A DNA stretch of 14,900 bases from UBA2144 sp043819035 (GTDB taxonomy: Bacteria > Patescibacteriota > Gracilibacteria > Peribacterales > Peribacteraceae): contig JBDRFD010000071.1 in NCBI GenBank assembly GCA_043819035.1, positions 1 through 14,900 on the forward strand. Reading direction: 5' to 3'. Below the pieces are notes generated by a model. The model was not told the origin of the DNA and searched no databases. It saw nothing but the letters and a program-made list of their open reading frames with translations. This document shows positions 13,248 to 14,900 of the stretch, piece after piece. A program made the position numbers and the translations under genes. The stretch's first letter is position 1. Each line of letters starts with the position of its first letter.

Positions 13248-13517
13248 ATGAATCATCTACGAAAGCTCGAGATCTTCAACAAATCTCTCGCTAACTCAAA
13301 GAGGCTTCAAATTCTTGCTTTCTTAAAAAAGAAAGGGTCTGCGGTGGTGAGTGATATAGCTGATGGTATCCACTTAAAATTTAAATCAACATCGAAACAT
13401 CTGCAAATTCTTGAAAGGGCACATATAATTGAGAGGAAGAAGAAGGGGCTGTTTGTTTACTACAGCTTATCAACCAAGAAAGGACCAGTTTTGGAGAGTG
13501 AATTAAAATTACTATAG
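13248..13517 (+). CDS. ArsR-like winged-helix transcription regulator, 89 residues
   Basis: Small DNA-binding protein. Helix 1 (NKSLANSKRLQILAFLKKK), then the helix-turn-helix (AVVSDIADGIHLKFKSTSKHLQIL, about residues 32-56) and the wing (ERAHIIERKKKGLFVYYSL) follow the ArsR/SmtB plan: STSKHLQILERAHII matches the family's recognition helix SxxSxHLxxLxxAGLV. No cysteine occurs in the helix, so a metal-sensing ArsR site is absent; the inducer, if any, is unknown. ATG 13248 is the only plausible start; there is no clear Shine-Dalgarno site. It looks more AT-rich than pheT or M16. Four copies of a 23-bp repeat flank it, two on each side, suggesting autoregulation or a small acquired cassette (inference). 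Confidence 0.8.
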   Translation: MNHLRKLEIFNKSLANSKRLQILAFLKKKGSAVVSDIADGIHLKFKSTSKHLQILERAHIIERKKKGLFVYYSLSTKKGPVLESELKLL

Positions 13518-13553
13518 GAGCCTATTAGCAATGTTTATGGAAGTAGCCAATGG

Positions 13554-13576
13554 ACTATTCGCACGAATAGGCGAAT
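13554..13576 (+). repeat. 23-bp repeat, copy 3 of 4
   Basis: Exact core copy, preceded by TGG and followed by A, 36 nt after the stop of the winged-helix gene. Confidence 0.95.
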
Positions 13577-13622
13577 AGCTGTTAAGGCAAATGTGTTTGT
13601 AAAAATGTAGATATAGATTTGG

Positions 13623-13645
13623 ACTATTCGCACGAATAGGCGAAT
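13623..13645 (+). repeat. 23-bp repeat, copy 4 of 4
   Basis: Exact core copy, preceded by TTTGG and followed by AC as in copy 2. It ends 12 nt before the recO stop codon, so it may also be the hairpin downstream of recO on the minus strand. Confidence 0.95.
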
Positions 13646-13657
13646 ACTTTTTGACGG

Positions 13658-14263
13658 CTATCTCATCTGTGAAGCAATCGTTGCCACCTTAAATTCTTTA
13701 CTTGTCTGGTCTGTAATAATTGTTGTGCAAAGCCTCTTTAGTTTCAGTTTTACTGATTTCGTTGGAATAGGCCATTCTCCATGTAGGCACTGTTTGATAT
13801 ACAACTTTTCCTCTTCGCTGTCTGCATTCGGAGAGAGGCCCATAAGTGTGAGTAGTTTAATAATAAAGGGAAGGATCGGATCACACTCTTCTGTCTGACA
13901 CTTTTTTAGAAATTCTAGAGTCAGGTCAAAAATTTCCGGTAAAGGCTCCTCTTCATGTAAAAGTGAAAGCAATATTTCTATTCCCTGTTCAGTAAAGAGG
14001 AATGCGCTGGTCGATGACATCTCAGTTTCAGATTTACACTGTGCAGACGTGACGATCATGCCGGCGCTTCCTTTAGTGAGTCCTACCGTGATGTGTTGGA
14101 AGGGGAGGAGAGAGCCTCCCAATCGGCTCTTCATCTTGCGTACCGCACGGGCACGTGCTGTAAGTCGACCACGTTCACGTGTTAATAGAACAAGGAAGCG
14201 ATCGGCTTCGCCAACGTCGTATGCCTTGAGCACGATGGCCTCGTAGGTCCAGCTATGTGGCAT
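13658..14263 (-). CDS. recO: DNA repair protein RecO, short form
   Basis: Recombination mediator that helps load RecA and anneals single strands. The N-terminal OB fold (residues 1-80) is clear: WTYEAIVLKAYDVGEADRFL then VLLTRERGRLTARARAVRK and the GGSLLPFQHITVGLTKG stretch. The C-terminal part is helical, with FIIKLLTLMGLSPNAD corresponding to the family's LLxxLGYxPxLxxC. At 201 residues it is shorter than usual (about 240), and the CxxC zinc finger that normally follows is missing, with SEEEKLYIKQC in its place. ATG 14263 (MPHSWTYEAIVLK) fits the family start better than ATG 14284; a -10-like TAGTAT lies 4 nt upstream. It is downstream of the FtsX-like gene on the same strand. Confidence 0.8.
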   Translation of the reverse strand: MPHSWTYEAIVLKAYDVGEADRFLVLLTRERGRLTARARAVRKMKSRLGGSLLPFQHITVGLTKGSAGMIVTSAQCKSETEMSSTSAFLFTEQGIEILLSLLHEEEPLPEIFDLTLEFLKKCQTEECDPILPFIIKLLTLMGLSPNADSEEEKLYIKQCLHGEWPIPTKSVKLKLKRLCTTIITDQTSKEFKVATIASQMR

Positions 14264-14291
14264 AGGGATACTAGGATAGTACAAGCAAAAG

Positions 14292-14389
14292 AGGAAAAAA
14301 AAGATAAAAAGGATCTTGTTGCCAATGGCAGCATCAAGACTTCTGTAATTACTATTTCTCCTCTTTTTCTTTTTTATCTTATTTTTCCT
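14292..14389. repeat. Purine/pyrimidine inverted repeat between ftsX and recO
   Basis: AGGAAAAAAAAGATAAAAAG (from 14292) and the arm at 14369-14389 are complementary over 21 bp with two mismatches. Inside, TGCCA-A-TGGCA forms a small hairpin. The arms share the GATAAAAA core with the repeat at 5849-5935. On the minus strand it follows the ftsX stop and precedes recO. Confidence 0.85.
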
Positions 14390-14396
14390 GTTTCTA

Positions 14397-14900
14397 CTAA
14401 TTTGATACAGAAAGCACCTTAGCTCTCACTGTCGGTCGTACACCTGCCCATGTGCCGAGACTAGCTAGAATTGGAGCAGCGATGAATTCAATGAGAAGTA
14501 AGAGTGGAATGGATCCACGGAAGTTCTGTGCAAGCTCATCCCCCAGTGCCTGCATCACTGCCCCTTGGAATGCGGGGAAGACTGACGGAACTACCGCCAG
14601 AATGAGCACGAGAGCCATAGCACTCATGATGATTGCGGCCCATAGAAGAAGCGTTGCTTCGGTTGCAAACGGGAGGAAGATCGTGAGTGGATGTGCACCT
14701 CCAAGTTGCTCCACAAACACCTCATCTGCTCGGTCCAGTGAGCGTCTGCGTACAAGTTGGGTTGTGATGAAGATGAGGACACTCACTGCAAGAATGAGGA
14801 CGAGCAGTGCAAGCGATCGTCCGGCTGCGATAAAACGCAGGAGCTCCTTCGATTCTGCTTCCTGTTGTGTGATTTGTGAAAGATGTGCAGGATTTATGAC
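14397..14900 (-). CDS. ftsX: FtsX-like membrane protein, C-terminal part (cut by window edge)
   Basis: The reading frame is open to the right edge, giving the last 167 residues. Seen in order: a membrane helix (LALLVLILAVSVLIFITTQLV), a cytoplasmic stretch with EVFVEQLGGAHPLTIFLPF, which matches the FtsX element EIEVMxLVGAxxxFIxxPF, and then two further helices (LLLWAAIIMSAMALVLILAV and LLLLIEFIAAPILASLGTW) ending in GVRPTVRAK, like the FtsX tail. FtsX pairs with the ATPase FtsE and controls peptidoglycan hydrolases at the division site. FtsE and the N-terminus should lie to the right of the window. The charged loop is rather divergent, so another FtsX-fold permease is possible. A GTG at 14786 is internal, not the start. 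Confidence 0.7.
   Translation of the reverse strand, partial: VINPAHLSQITQQEAESKELLRFIAAGRSLALLVLILAVSVLIFITTQLVRRRSLDRADEVFVEQLGGAHPLTIFLPFATEATLLLWAAIIMSAMALVLILAVVPSVFPAFQGAVMQALGDELAQNFRGSIPLLLLIEFIAAPILASLGTWAGVRPTVRAKVLSVSN

Noticed and set aside
13126..13645. CRISPR array
   Set aside because: Four copies of 23 bp occur as two pairs 340 bp apart with a protein gene in between. Only two short spacers exist and no cas genes are in the window. The repeat is a palindromic element rather than an array.

Overview
The window looks like a piece of a small, gene-dense bacterial genome, most plausibly a Candidate Phyla Radiation (Patescibacteria) member, perhaps near Peribacteria/Peregrinibacteria. 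This rests on the mix of housekeeping and cell-envelope genes (pheT without an adjacent pheS, a short recO, a VanW-domain protein, a lone PduO-type cobalamin adenosyltransferase, M16 and S41 peptidases, an FtsX-like protein), on several orphan proteins, and on weak Shine-Dalgarno use. TGA is read as stop (the permease ends in TGA), so this is not the UGA-glycine code of Gracilibacteria/Absconditabacteria. The taxonomic call is an inference, not a proof.

Layout. 1-149: terminator-like hairpin, then a YraQ/ArsP-type permease (150-1133, +) convergent with a 402-residue orphan protein (1146-2354, -). 2469-2558: tRNA-Ser(GGA), followed by an orphan helical protein (2633-2980, +) and a small two-helix membrane protein (3012-3242, -). 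3451-5841: phenylalanyl-tRNA synthetase beta chain, with a short palindromic element embedded in its N-terminus. 5965-6501: cobalamin adenosyltransferase, then an 81-residue orphan with promoter, leader hairpin, ribosome site and a strong terminator. 6895-7020 holds relics of the 3' ends of both neighbouring genes. 7099-7422 (-): small membrane protein. 7820-9079: M16 zinc peptidase; 9232-9666: nucleoside diphosphate kinase; 9703-10959 (-): S41 C-terminal processing peptidase with PDZ domain; 11134-11709: RNase HI-like protein with an extra N-terminal segment, overlapping 11702-13108: secreted VanW-domain protein. 13248-13517: ArsR-like winged-helix protein bracketed by four exact copies of a 23-bp repeat. 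13658-14263 (-): RecO; 14397-14900 (-): 3' part of an FtsX-like gene cut by the window edge.

The most striking property lies between the genes. Many intergenic gaps carry a locus-specific inverted repeat built from a short word repeated inside each arm: purine/pyrimidine arms at four sites, TAGCGCAG words, GGATGG words, TTAGCTAA words, TTCGAA words, ACACGCTTCGCT words and ATTCGC words. They occur between divergent, convergent and tandem genes alike, so simple termination does not explain all of them. Some have reached coding sequence: the N-terminus of the VanW protein and the last codons of the S41 peptidase. Several genes also have a -10-like hexamer only about 4-11 nt before the start codon, which suggests leaderless or near-leaderless mRNAs.
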